Source of the DNA: Rhizobium hidalgonense | GTDB taxonomy: Bacteria; Pseudomonadota; Alphaproteobacteria; Rhizobiales; Rhizobiaceae | Length of the DNA: 64,000 nucleotides | Assembly: GCF_002914525.1 (NCBI RefSeq) | Contig: NZ_LODW01000022.1 | Span: 124,001 to 188,000 of the forward strand | Direction: 5' to 3' | Shown here: positions 1-7,882 of the stretch, in pieces | Numbering within the stretch: position 1 is the stretch's first letter | Layout of the letters: every line of letters starts with the position of its first letter | Program-made: the position numbers and the translations under genes | Notes under the pieces: generated by a model | What the model was told of the DNA's origin: nothing | Seen by the model: only the letters and a program-made list of their open reading frames with translations | The model's database searches: none

Positions 1-416
1 GTCTGGCGGATTGAACGCTCGTTGTCGCTGGAGGCGACGCCGAGCTTGAAGCCGCGCCGATGCAGCCTTGCGAAGAAGCCGGCGAGATCGGTCACCGGCA
101 CGGAAAATTCGGCGGCATTGGAAAACAGGTCGTCGAGGCGGAGCGTCAGTTCGCCGACATCGACCATCGAACCGGCGGCAACCAGACCCTCGGCAATCTG
201 TCGGGTATTGCCGGCGGCTAGCAGGCTGTCGGGAACGATATGGCCGGTGACGGGATCCATGCCGCAGGCCGATAGCAATCGGTCGGCGAGAAGCGGGTCG
301 CCTTCAGCGGCGATGCGGGCAAGCTCGCGGTTCACAGGCAGCCAGCTCTCGTCATAATCGAGCAGCGTGCCGTCCTTGTCGAAGAGGATGCCTTTGATAA
401 GGGGCGCTGCCGACAT
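1..416 (-). CDS. HAD-family hydrolase, phosphoglycolate phosphatase-like (3' part beyond the window)
   Basis: The minus-strand reading frame starts at the ATG at 416 and runs off the left edge, so only about 138 N-terminal residues are visible. Residues 12-17 read FDKDGT, the HAD motif I with nucleophile Asp13 and acid/base Asp15. The cap-like helical region follows, and GVASSDN near the window edge fits motif II (Ser). The usual family role is hydrolysis of small phosphate esters such as 2-phosphoglycolate in the cytoplasm; the substrate cannot be told from this. The start lies 8 bp after the waaA stop, so it is probably last or near last in that operon. Confidence 0.8.
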   Translation of the reverse strand, partial: MSAAPLIKGILFDKDGTLLDYDESWLPVNRELARIAAEGDPLLADRLLSACGMDPVTGHIVPDSLLAAGNTRQIAEGLVAAGSMVDVGELTLRLDDLFSNAAEFSVPVTDLAGFFARLHRRGFKLGVASSDNERSIRQ

Positions 417-424
417 GATTATCC

Positions 425-1744
425 TCAGAGCTGGGCCACGGCCTTGGGCAACAGGCGCGCCTTCACCGTTAGCGGATTGATATAGGGTTCCAGCCCCTTG
501 ACGGTCGCGGTCAGCGCACCGCGCATCTCGTGCACGGCGGCAATGCCGGCCTCGATCATATTGCGGCGGGCTTCGTCATTGATCAAAAGGTAATGCACGC
601 CCTTGGCCAGCATTTCGGTGTCGCGCACCATGCGGGCGCTGCCGCTGCGGGCGAGCTTCTGATAGGCATCGCGGAAATTCTGCACATGGCCGCCGGAAAG
701 AACGGCGCAGCCGAGCATGGCAGGCTCCAGCGGGTTCTGGCCGCCTTCGGCAAAGAGCGAACGGCCGACGAAAGCGATTTCCGTCAGGCGCAGATAAAGG
801 CCCATTTCGCCGATCGTGTCGCCGAGAAAAATGTCGACATCGGCCGACAAGACATCGTCGCGGGTGCGGCGGGCGACCTTCAGCCCCAGCTTGACCAGAG
901 CCGCCTCGATCTCGTCGCAACGCTCCGGGTGACGCGGCACGATGATCGTCAGTTGATGATCGCGCTCCCTGAGCGCCCGGTGAACGATGGCGGCGGCATT
1001 CTCTTCGCCGTCGAAGGTCGAGATCGCCGCCCAGGTCTTACGGTCGCCGATTTGCTTCTTGTAGCGGGCAAGGACTGCACTGTCGTAGGGCGGTGCGTCG
1101 GTATCGACCTTCAGATTGCCGGAGGTGATGACAGGGACGGCGCCGAGATCGCGGAAACGTTCGGCATCCATATCCGATTGGGCGATGACCAAAGCGAGAT
1201 TCTCGAACAAGGCTTCAGCGATTGCCGGGCGGCGGCGCCAGCGGGCAAAGGAGCGGTCCGACATGCGGGCATTGATCAGGATCTGCGGAATGCGGCGGCG
1301 GCCGAGCTCCAGCACGGTTGCCGGCCAGATCTCGGATTCGGCGATGATCGCGCAGTCCGGCTGCCAATAGTCGAGGAAGCGGCTGACCGAGGGTTTGAGG
1401 TCGAGCGGCACGTATTGGTGGATCGCCTCATTGCCGAGGCGCTCGGCCGCGAGCCTGGCGGAAGTGATGGTGCCTGTGGTCAGGATGACATGGATGTCGC
1501 GGCGGCGGATTTCGCGGATCAGCGGGATGACGGCATTGGTTTCACCGACGCTTGCGGCATGGAACCAGACGAGCGGGCCCTGCGGCCGGTTGGCGCTCGG
1601 ATAGCCGAAGCGTTCCAGGCGGCGCGCCCGGTCCTCCTTGCCCTTGGCCGTGCGGTAGGTGATGTAGAGGCCGACAACAGGAGAGGCCACGGTTCCCGCC
1701 AGACGGTATGCGCTCAGACCGAACCGAGCCATCCGGGAGCTCAT
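425..1744 (-). CDS. waaA: 3-deoxy-D-manno-octulosonic acid (Kdo) transferase
   Basis: The 439-aa protein has the length and layout of WaaA/KdtA (GT30), which transfers Kdo from CMP-Kdo to the lipid A precursor at the inner membrane. Visible family segments are WFHAASVGE near residue 60, ESEIWPATVLELGRR near residue 135 and GEMGLYLRLTEIAFVGRS followed by GGQNPLEPA in the C-terminal GT-B half. A hydrophobic stretch at residues 10-30 fits the N-terminal membrane anchor. The gene follows a DUF4170 gene and a CysQ-like gene on the same strand. The first ATG is used; residue 5 is also a Met, so the start could be slightly later. Confidence 0.93.
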   Translation of the reverse strand: MSSRMARFGLSAYRLAGTVASPVVGLYITYRTAKGKEDRARRLERFGYPSANRPQGPLVWFHAASVGETNAVIPLIREIRRRDIHVILTTGTITSARLAAERLGNEAIHQYVPLDLKPSVSRFLDYWQPDCAIIAESEIWPATVLELGRRRIPQILINARMSDRSFARWRRRPAIAEALFENLALVIAQSDMDAERFRDLGAVPVITSGNLKVDTDAPPYDSAVLARYKKQIGDRKTWAAISTFDGEENAAAIVHRALRERDHQLTIIVPRHPERCDEIEAALVKLGLKVARRTRDDVLSADVDIFLGDTIGEMGLYLRLTEIAFVGRSLFAEGGQNPLEPAMLGCAVLSGGHVQNFRDAYQKLARSGSARMVRDTEMLAKGVHYLLINDEARRNMIEAGIAAVHEMRGALTATVKGLEPYINPLTVKARLLPKAVAQL

Positions 1745-1937
1745 TGCGCCAGCCTCCGATCCAAGATCGACATCAAACCCATTCCCTCATTATCGTTGCG
1801 GCCGCAATGACCGATCAATTTGTTCAGAATGCGTCAGACAATCCGGAACGACGGGCGCCCGATGCGCGAAAGCCCTGCTCGCCGAACGGTCGCCGGCAGC
1901 ACTTGCGGATGGTCCTGGCCGAGATCGCTAGCCGAGG

Positions 1938-2186
1938 TCAGTTGCCTCCGGCCTTTTCCTGCGGATCGAGCAAACGGTGCATATGGACGATAAAGTAGCG
2001 CATATGCGCATTGTCGACCGTCTGCTGCGCCTTCGACTTCCAGGCCGTCAGCGCCGTGGCATAATCCGGGAAAATGCCGACGATATCGAGATCTTTCAGA
2101 TCACGGAACTGGACGTCATCGAGGGTTTCCAGTTCGCCGCCAAACACCAGATGCAAAAGCTGCTTCTTGTCACCGGATTCAGTCAT
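1938..2186 (-). CDS. DUF4170 small protein
   Basis: An 82-aa soluble protein of no known function. The core reads LHLVFGGEL, then DLDIVGIFPDYATALTAWK and MRYFIVHMHRLLDP, the pattern I associate with DUF4170, a short family in alphaproteobacteria. The start at 2186 (MTESGDKKQ) was preferred to an upstream in-frame ATG because it has an AGAGAA-type ribosome binding site and the sequence before it is not protein-like. It sits between the cysQ-like gene (62 bp upstream) and waaA, so a link to lipid A or envelope metabolism is suggested by position only. Confidence 0.75.
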   Translation of the reverse strand: MTESGDKKQLLHLVFGGELETLDDVQFRDLKDLDIVGIFPDYATALTAWKSKAQQTVDNAHMRYFIVHMHRLLDPQEKAGGN

Positions 2187-2248
2187 TTTTTGTTCTCTTT
2201 CTGCCTGTTCTCCTCCGCCATCCCATCTGCGGGATTTTGACGGAAACG

Positions 2249-3058
2249 TCAACTGTCTCTTCGTACCGCAAAGGCCGCGAGAAATTCATCGATGCGGGAC
2301 GCAGGTGCTGCGCAGAGGACCTTGTGGGTAACGTCGGCGCTGTTGTAGACGACCGGCCGGCCTTCGAGGTCGACGAGGCCACCGCCGGCGCAAGCCAGAA
2401 TGAGATCGGCGGCGGCCAGGTCCCAATCGTGCGAATTACCCTTGACGAAGGTGCCTTCGAGACGACCGTCCGCCACCATGGCTATACGATAGGCGAGCGA
2501 GGGAATGTATTTCTGACGCGTCACCCGGGCACGGAACTCCGGCGGCAAGGTCGCCAATAGATCCTCGCCGATCGCAAGGCGGCTCGTCTCCTCCGGTCGC
2601 GCGGCGGAGACGGCGAGCGGCACGCCATTCTTCGTCGCCACGCCGCCGTCGACGGCTTGATAGAGTTCTTCGAGCGCCGGCGCATAGAGCACGCCGGCCA
2701 CCGGCCGGCCGCGATGAACGACGGCGACGCTGACGCACCAGACCTTTTGCCCGCCGAGGAAGGCGCGCGTGCCGTCGATCGGATCGATGATGAACGTCGT
2801 CTCGCGCGCGAGACGATCAGAATCGTCGTCGGTTTCTTCCGACAGCCAGCCATAATCCGGCCGGGCCTTGCGCAGAATGGTCTCGAGCGTCTTGTTGGCG
2901 GCAAAATCGGCGGCGCTGACGGGGGAGCGATCCCCGTTCTTCCACCAGACCTCCGGCGATTGGTTGAAGAAGCCGAAAGCGACCGCACCCGCCTCTTTGG
3001 CGGCATCGGCGATCAGCGTCAGATCGCTCTGCCAGCGGTCCTTGTTGCTATCGCTCAT
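2249..3058 (-). CDS. cysQ: Inositol monophosphatase family protein, 3'(2'),5'-bisphosphate nucleotidase-like
   Basis: A 269-aa member of the Li+-sensitive, Mg2+-dependent phosphatase family. The metal-binding motifs are clear: SEET at 73-76, IDPIDGT at 91-97 and WDLAAAD at 212-218. CysQ enzymes hydrolyse 3'-phosphoadenosine 5'-phosphate from sulfate assimilation; inositol phosphate or other sugar phosphate activity cannot be excluded from sequence. It is the first gene of a run with the DUF4170 gene and waaA on the minus strand. A dispersed repeat fragment lies between it and the upstream pmbA gene. Confidence 0.8.
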   Translation of the reverse strand: MSDSNKDRWQSDLTLIADAAKEAGAVAFGFFNQSPEVWWKNGDRSPVSAADFAANKTLETILRKARPDYGWLSEETDDDSDRLARETTFIIDPIDGTRAFLGGQKVWCVSVAVVHRGRPVAGVLYAPALEELYQAVDGGVATKNGVPLAVSAARPEETSRLAIGEDLLATLPPEFRARVTRQKYIPSLAYRIAMVADGRLEGTFVKGNSHDWDLAAADLILACAGGGLVDLEGRPVVYNSADVTHKVLCAAPASRIDEFLAAFAVRRDS

Positions 3059-3137
3059 CCTATCAATCCGTTTCTCAATTCAATCGTGGGAGCATGCTGT
3101 CGCTCGAAACCGCTCACACACTTTTGCTGGAATTGCT

Positions 3138-4484
3138 CTAGCGCCCTGCGAGCGTCATGCCTTCGATGGCGAAGGTCGGAGCTGCGACGCCGAACTTGCG
3201 GTCGATGTCGTTTGCCGGCGTCAGGCGCATGAACATGTCCTTCAGATTCGAGGCGATCGTCACCTCGGAGACCGGGAAGGTCAGTTCGCCGTTCTCGATC
3301 CAGAAGCCGGTGGCGCCGCGGCTGTATTCGCCGGTGATCATATTGACGCCGTGGCCGATCAATTCGGTGACGTAAAAACCGTTGCCGACGCTGAGGATCA
3401 GCTCCTCCGGCGTGATGTCGCCAGGTTCAAGGGCAAGGTTGGTGGAGGACGGCGAGACGGCGGTGCCGCCGCGCACGCCGCGGCCGTTGGTCTGAAGGCC
3501 AAGTTCGCGAGCCGTCGAGGTCGACAGGAACCAGTGCTTCAAGACGCCGTCCTCGATCATCACAAGCCGTTCGCCCGATACGCCCTCGCCGTCGAAAGGC
3601 CGCGAGGAGGGGCCGCGCACAATCAACGGATCGTCAGTGATCGACAGGCCCGATTTCAGCACCTGCTGACCCATCCTGTCGCGCAGGAAGCTGGACTTGC
3701 GGGCGACGGCAGCGCCATTGATCGCGCCGGCGATATGGCCGACGAAGCCGCGGGCGACGCGCGGGTCGAAGATGACGGTGACATCCTTGCCGGTCGGCAC
3801 CTGGCGTGGATTGATGCGCTTGACCACCCGTTCGCCAGCGCGGCGGCCGATCTCGGCGGGATCGTCGAGCTCCGCATAATAGAGCCGGCTGTCGAAATCA
3901 TAATCGCGCTCCATTCCGGTGCCTTCGCCTGCGATGACGCTGACGGAATGACCGAAACGCGAGGCCATGTAACTGCCTTCGAAACCGTGCGAGGTGGCAA
4001 GAACCAGGCCGCCCATGCCGGCCGAGGCACCGGCGCCGGAGGAATTGGTGACACCCTTGACCGCAAGGGCCGCCGCCTCGGCGGCAAGGCCTGCCTCGCG
4101 CAGCATCTCGGAGGAGACCTCGGTGGTATCGAGCAATTGCAGGTCGGGATAGGATTTCGCAAGGCTCGCCTCATCCGCGAGGCAAGCGAAAGGGTCTTCC
4201 GGCGAGACCTTGGCCATGGCGACGGCGCGTTCGGCAAGCGCCCGCAGATCGAAGCCCGGATTGGCCGAAACGCTGGCGACGCGCTTGCCGATGAAGACGC
4301 GCAGCGAAAAATCGTCGCTTTCGGAGGATTCCGTGCCCTCGACCTTGCCGAGACGGACGCTGACCGATTGCGAGCGCGACCGGACGACGACGGCGTCGGC
4401 GGCGTCCGCCCCTGCCTTCCTGGCCAGATCGATCAATTGACTTGCGCGGGAAAGAAGTGTCGAGGAATCGATTTCAGAGGACAT
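3138..4484 (-). CDS. pmbA: PmbA/TldE, non-catalytic partner of the TldD metalloprotease
   Basis: A 448-aa protein of the TldD/PmbA family. It carries the expected YSRGATGFWIENGEL segment near the C-terminus and VRSRSQSVSVRLGKVEG near the N-terminus, and lacks the HExxxH zinc motif of TldD, which identifies it as the TldE/PmbA half. TldD and TldE form a heterodimer that degrades unfolded peptides and matures some modified peptides. tldD itself is not in the window. The start at 4484 (MSSEIDSS) has an AAGGAAAGG ribosome binding site 7 bp upstream; an in-frame upstream ATG was rejected. The divergent Kef gene starts 119 bp away. Confidence 0.92.
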   Translation of the reverse strand: MSSEIDSSTLLSRASQLIDLARKAGADAADAVVVRSRSQSVSVRLGKVEGTESSESDDFSLRVFIGKRVASVSANPGFDLRALAERAVAMAKVSPEDPFACLADEASLAKSYPDLQLLDTTEVSSEMLREAGLAAEAAALAVKGVTNSSGAGASAGMGGLVLATSHGFEGSYMASRFGHSVSVIAGEGTGMERDYDFDSRLYYAELDDPAEIGRRAGERVVKRINPRQVPTGKDVTVIFDPRVARGFVGHIAGAINGAAVARKSSFLRDRMGQQVLKSGLSITDDPLIVRGPSSRPFDGEGVSGERLVMIEDGVLKHWFLSTSTARELGLQTNGRGVRGGTAVSPSSTNLALEPGDITPEELILSVGNGFYVTELIGHGVNMITGEYSRGATGFWIENGELTFPVSEVTIASNLKDMFMRLTPANDIDRKFGVAAPTFAIEGMTLAGR

Positions 4485-4602
4485 GATTTGGCCTTTCCTT
4501 CGGCTTCCATTTATTGTGCACTCTCCCAAGCATCAAGGCCGCCGCCGCCGATTCTTTGTCGGGGCGGCCTGCCTGTCCCCGCCGTCGAAAGAAAATGCCC
4601 TG

Positions 4603-6414
4603 ATGTCCGCGCCCAATGCCCTTTTTTCCGAAACGATCCTGCTGCTCGGCGGAGCGGTTGTGGCCGCACCGATCTTCAAAAAGCTCGGGCTCGGCACGGT
4701 GCTCGGCTATCTCGCCGCCGGCATCGTCATCGGGCCGGTTTTTCACGGCATCACCGATGGCGAACAGATCCTCAATGTCGCCGAGCTCGGTGTGGTCTTC
4801 CTGCTCTTCATCATCGGGCTGGAATTGAAACCCAGCCGCCTCTGGCAGATGCGGCGTGACATTTTCGGCCTCGGCACGGCGCAGGTGGTGGTGACCGGGC
4901 TGGCGCTGACCGCGCTCGCCTGGTTTTCCCAGGTTCTCGACTGGCGCGGCAGCATCGTCGCCGGCTTCGGCCTGGCGCTGTCTTCGACGGCCTTCGCAAT
5001 GCAGATCCTCGAGGGCGACGGCGACGTCAACACCAAATACGGGCAGCGTTCCTTCTCGATGCTCCTGTTCCAGGACCTGGCGATCGTGCCGCTTCTGGCG
5101 CTGATCACCATTCTCGATGGCGGCCGGGGTAGCAATGCGCCGCTGCTCGGGTTCGCGGTCGCCATCGGCGCCGTCGCGGCGATGATCGTCATGGGGCGCT
5201 ACCTGCTGACACCGCTCTTCCAGATCATCGCCCGGACCGGCGCGCGCGAAGCGATGATTGCGGCCGCCCTCTTCGTCGTCATGGGGTCGGCGAGCCTGAT
5301 GCAGCTTGCCGGACTTTCGATGGCGATGGGCGCCTTCCTGTCCGGCGTGATGCTGGCCGAATCCTCTTATCGGCACGAGCTGGAAGCTGACATCGAGCCC
5401 TTCCGCGGCGTGCTGCTCGCCATTTTCTTCATCGCCGTCGGCCTGTCGCTGGAGCTCGATGTTCTCGCCGACAACGTGCTCTTCGTCATCCTCGCCGTGC
5501 CAATCGTCATGGCCGTCAAGGCGATCATCATCTATGGGCTCTGCCGGATATCGGGTTCTCCACATGACGACGCGATCCGCATCGCCTTCCTGCTGCCGCA
5601 GGGCGGCGAATTCGGCTTCGTGCTGTTTACCACGGCAGGTGCGGCCGGGCTGATGTCGACGAGCACGGCCTCACTGCTGGTGGCGATCGTCACGCTGACC
5701 ATGGCCCTGACGCCGATCGGGTCGGCCCTGTCGAAGCGGCTCCTGCACGGCGATGAGCATGAGGAACTGGACGAGGATTTCGAGGGCGCCGGCGCCGACG
5801 TGCTGATGGTCGGCTTTTCCCGTTTTGGCCAGATCGCCGCCCAGATCCTGCTGGCCGGCGGGCGTAGCGTCACCGTCATCGATTTTTCGGCGGACCGCAT
5901 TCGCCAGGCCTCATCCTTCGGCTTCCGCATCTATTTCGGCGACGGCGCGCGCAAGGACGTGCTGCGCTCGGCCGGCATCGAGCGGGCGAAGATCGTGCTC
6001 GTCTGCACGCAGAAAAAGGAACTCACCGACAAGGTTGTGGAGCTGGTGCAGGCGGACTATCCGCACACAAGGCTCTACGTGCGATCCTACGACCGTCTCC
6101 ATTCGATCGAACTGCGCAACAAGGGCGTCGACTACGAGCTGCGCGAAACGCTGGAATCGGGCCTGCTCTTCGGACGGCGGACGCTGGAGGCGCTCGGCGT
6201 TCCCGAGGTCGACGCCTATGAAATCGGCGAAGATATCCGCAAGCGCGACGAGGCGCGTCTGGTGCTGCAGGTGTCTGAAGGATTGCAGGCCGGGCGCGAC
6301 ATGCTGTTTTCCCACCCCGTCCGGCCCGAACCGCTGGTCAAGCCCAAACGCGCCGCCGATGCCTTCGAGGACGATCCGCTGGCGGGAACCGCGGATGCGA
6401 CGGCGGACGCGTAA
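4603..6414 (+). CDS. Kef-type monovalent cation/proton antiporter (CPA2 family) with RCK domain
   Basis: A 603-aa inner-membrane protein. Residues about 8-385 form the Na+/H+ exchanger domain with some 12 hydrophobic segments, including the typical LGYLAAGIVIGP near the start and LLFQDLAIVPLLALI. From residue about 398 a cytoplasmic Rossmann RCK/TrkA-N domain follows (ADVLMVGFSRFGQIAAQILL, then VIDFSADRIRQA). KefB/KefC proteins export K+ and are gated by glutathione adducts; gshA is 40 kb away, so no local link. The start at 4603 was chosen because the conserved membrane domain begins there; the upstream 40 codons overlap the pmbA leader and are not protein-like. Confidence 0.92.
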   Translation: MSAPNALFSETILLLGGAVVAAPIFKKLGLGTVLGYLAAGIVIGPVFHGITDGEQILNVAELGVVFLLFIIGLELKPSRLWQMRRDIFGLGTAQVVVTGLALTALAWFSQVLDWRGSIVAGFGLALSSTAFAMQILEGDGDVNTKYGQRSFSMLLFQDLAIVPLLALITILDGGRGSNAPLLGFAVAIGAVAAMIVMGRYLLTPLFQIIARTGAREAMIAAALFVVMGSASLMQLAGLSMAMGAFLSGVMLAESSYRHELEADIEPFRGVLLAIFFIAVGLSLELDVLADNVLFVILAVPIVMAVKAIIIYGLCRISGSPHDDAIRIAFLLPQGGEFGFVLFTTAGAAGLMSTSTASLLVAIVTLTMALTPIGSALSKRLLHGDEHEELDEDFEGAGADVLMVGFSRFGQIAAQILLAGGRSVTVIDFSADRIRQASSFGFRIYFGDGARKDVLRSAGIERAKIVLVCTQKKELTDKVVELVQADYPHTRLYVRSYDRLHSIELRNKGVDYELRETLESGLLFGRRTLEALGVPEVDAYEIGEDIRKRDEARLVLQVSEGLQAGRDMLFSHPVRPEPLVKPKRAADAFEDDPLAGTADATADA

Positions 6415-6427
6415 ACCGAAGGGGGCA

Positions 6428-7309
6428 TCAGCGCTTCAGCCGCGCCTCGATTTCCCGGTCGAGGGCGAATTTCAGCTCGTCCTTGACGCCGACGGACATG
6501 GCCAAGACTTCGCGGGCCTTGAGGAAATCCATGACGCCGGTGCGGCCGACGGCCGGGCGCAGGAAGATATGCGGCTGGCGCAGCTTCAGCTTCAACGTGA
6601 TCGCCGTCTGCATCATCAGCTGGCCGGAGCCGAAGATGCTCTCCATGCGGTTCGGAATATGGGTGCCGTCGCCTTCCGGTGCGCCGACGACATCGATGCC
6701 GACGACGATGTCGGCAAGGTCCATCAGCGGTTCATAGGGCACCGGATTGCTGATGCCGCCGTCGATCATCACCCGGCCGCGCAGGCGCACCGGCATGAAG
6801 ACGGCAGGGATGGCGGAAGAAGCGGCGAGTGCCGGAAACAGCTCGCCCTCTTCGATGATGACTTCGCACTGCCCGTAATAATCCGTGGTGATGACCTTCA
6901 TCGGCACCAGCAGATCCTCGAAACGGGCCGGCAGCTCGGCCGGCAGAAAGGCTTTCAGGATCCGCTCCAGATTGAACTGGCCGATACGGATGCCCTTGGC
7001 GACGGCATCGCGCACCGTCGTCGGTCTCAAGCCCCAGATGCGGCTGACAACGGCCGTCTTGTTGCCGACGGTGGCCAACGCATGTTCACGGATTTCGGCC
7101 CCCGACATGCCGGCGGCCATGCCGGCCCCCATGATCGCCCCCATCGACGAGCCTGATACCGCCACCGGGCGAATGCCCAGTTCGTCGAGCGTCTCGATGA
7201 CATGGATATGGGCAAGCCCGCGCGCGCCGCCGCCGCCGAAAGCGACAGCGACCGTTGGAAGATCGCTGATCTGAGGCAGTTTCGGGCTAATGATCTCTGC
7301 CTGCTGCAC
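6428..7309 (-). CDS. Patatin-like phospholipase family protein
   Basis: A 293-aa alpha/beta hydrolase of the RssA/NTE type. The oxyanion hole GGGGARG is at about residue 25, the nucleophile elbow GSSMG (GxSxG) follows, and the catalytic Asp lies in DGGISNPVP. These form the Ser-Asp dyad of bacterial patatins, which hydrolyse acyl esters of phospholipids. No signal peptide or membrane helix is seen. The start codon is GTG at 7309, preceded by a G-rich region; no in-frame ATG lies before the conserved core. It is the third gene of the pseudouridine synthase-rsmD-lipase run, 12 bp after rsmD. Confidence 0.87.
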   Translation of the reverse strand: MQQAEIISPKLPQISDLPTVAVAFGGGGARGLAHIHVIETLDELGIRPVAVSGSSMGAIMGAGMAAGMSGAEIREHALATVGNKTAVVSRIWGLRPTTVRDAVAKGIRIGQFNLERILKAFLPAELPARFEDLLVPMKVITTDYYGQCEVIIEEGELFPALAASSAIPAVFMPVRLRGRVMIDGGISNPVPYEPLMDLADIVVGIDVVGAPEGDGTHIPNRMESIFGSGQLMMQTAITLKLKLRQPHIFLRPAVGRTGVMDFLKAREVLAMSVGVKDELKFALDREIEARLKR

Positions 7310-7321
7310 GCCCCGCCCCGC

Positions 7322-7882
7322 TTATTGCGGCTGATACCGGAAGAAATGCACCCTCGTATCGCCAAAGATGCGGTTTTCGAGGAAGACATAGGAAGGATGC
7401 ACGGAAACGACAATATCGCCGCGCTCTTCGAGCACCGCGATCGCGCCCGGCCGCAGCCAGCCGCCGACGGCGGCCGCAGCCATCGCCTTCTCGCCGAGGC
7501 CCTTGCCATAGGGCGGGTCGGCAAACAGCACATCGAAGGGCTCGAGATTGCCGACGCTGCCGAGATCGGTCGCATCCCGGCGCAGGATGCGCGTGCGGCC
7601 ATGCAGGCCGAGCGCATCGATGTTCTCCCAGAGCAGCGCCCTGCCCTCGACGCTGTTTTCGACGAAGAGCGTGTGGCGACAGCCGCGCGAAACGGCTTCG
7701 AGGCCGACGGCGCCGGTTCCGGCAAAAAGATCGAGGATCCGGGTGCCGTCGACGCATTCCGGATAGGCATGGCTCAATATATTGAACAAGCTCTCGCGCG
7801 TCCGGTCGGCAGTCGGCCGGATCTCGTTGGATTTTGGCACGGCGAGAGGCCGTCCGCGAAACTCACCGCCGACGATCCGCAC
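7322..7882 (-). CDS. rsmD: 16S rRNA (guanine(966)-N(2))-methyltransferase
   Basis: A 186-aa class I SAM methyltransferase. Residues 1-30 match the RsmD opening (MRIVGGEFRGRPL, then RPTADRTRESLFNIL), LDLFAGTGAVGLEA is SAM motif I, and FADPPYGKGL is the catalytic N-methyltransferase motif IV. The enzyme methylates G966 in assembled 30S subunits. Its first 20 bases overlap the 3' end of the pseudouridine synthase gene, so the two are translationally coupled. Length is normal. Confidence 0.95.
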   Translation of the reverse strand: MRIVGGEFRGRPLAVPKSNEIRPTADRTRESLFNILSHAYPECVDGTRILDLFAGTGAVGLEAVSRGCRHTLFVENSVEGRALLWENIDALGLHGRTRILRRDATDLGSVGNLEPFDVLFADPPYGKGLGEKAMAAAAVGGWLRPGAIAVLEERGDIVVSVHPSYVFLENRIFGDTRVHFFRYQPQ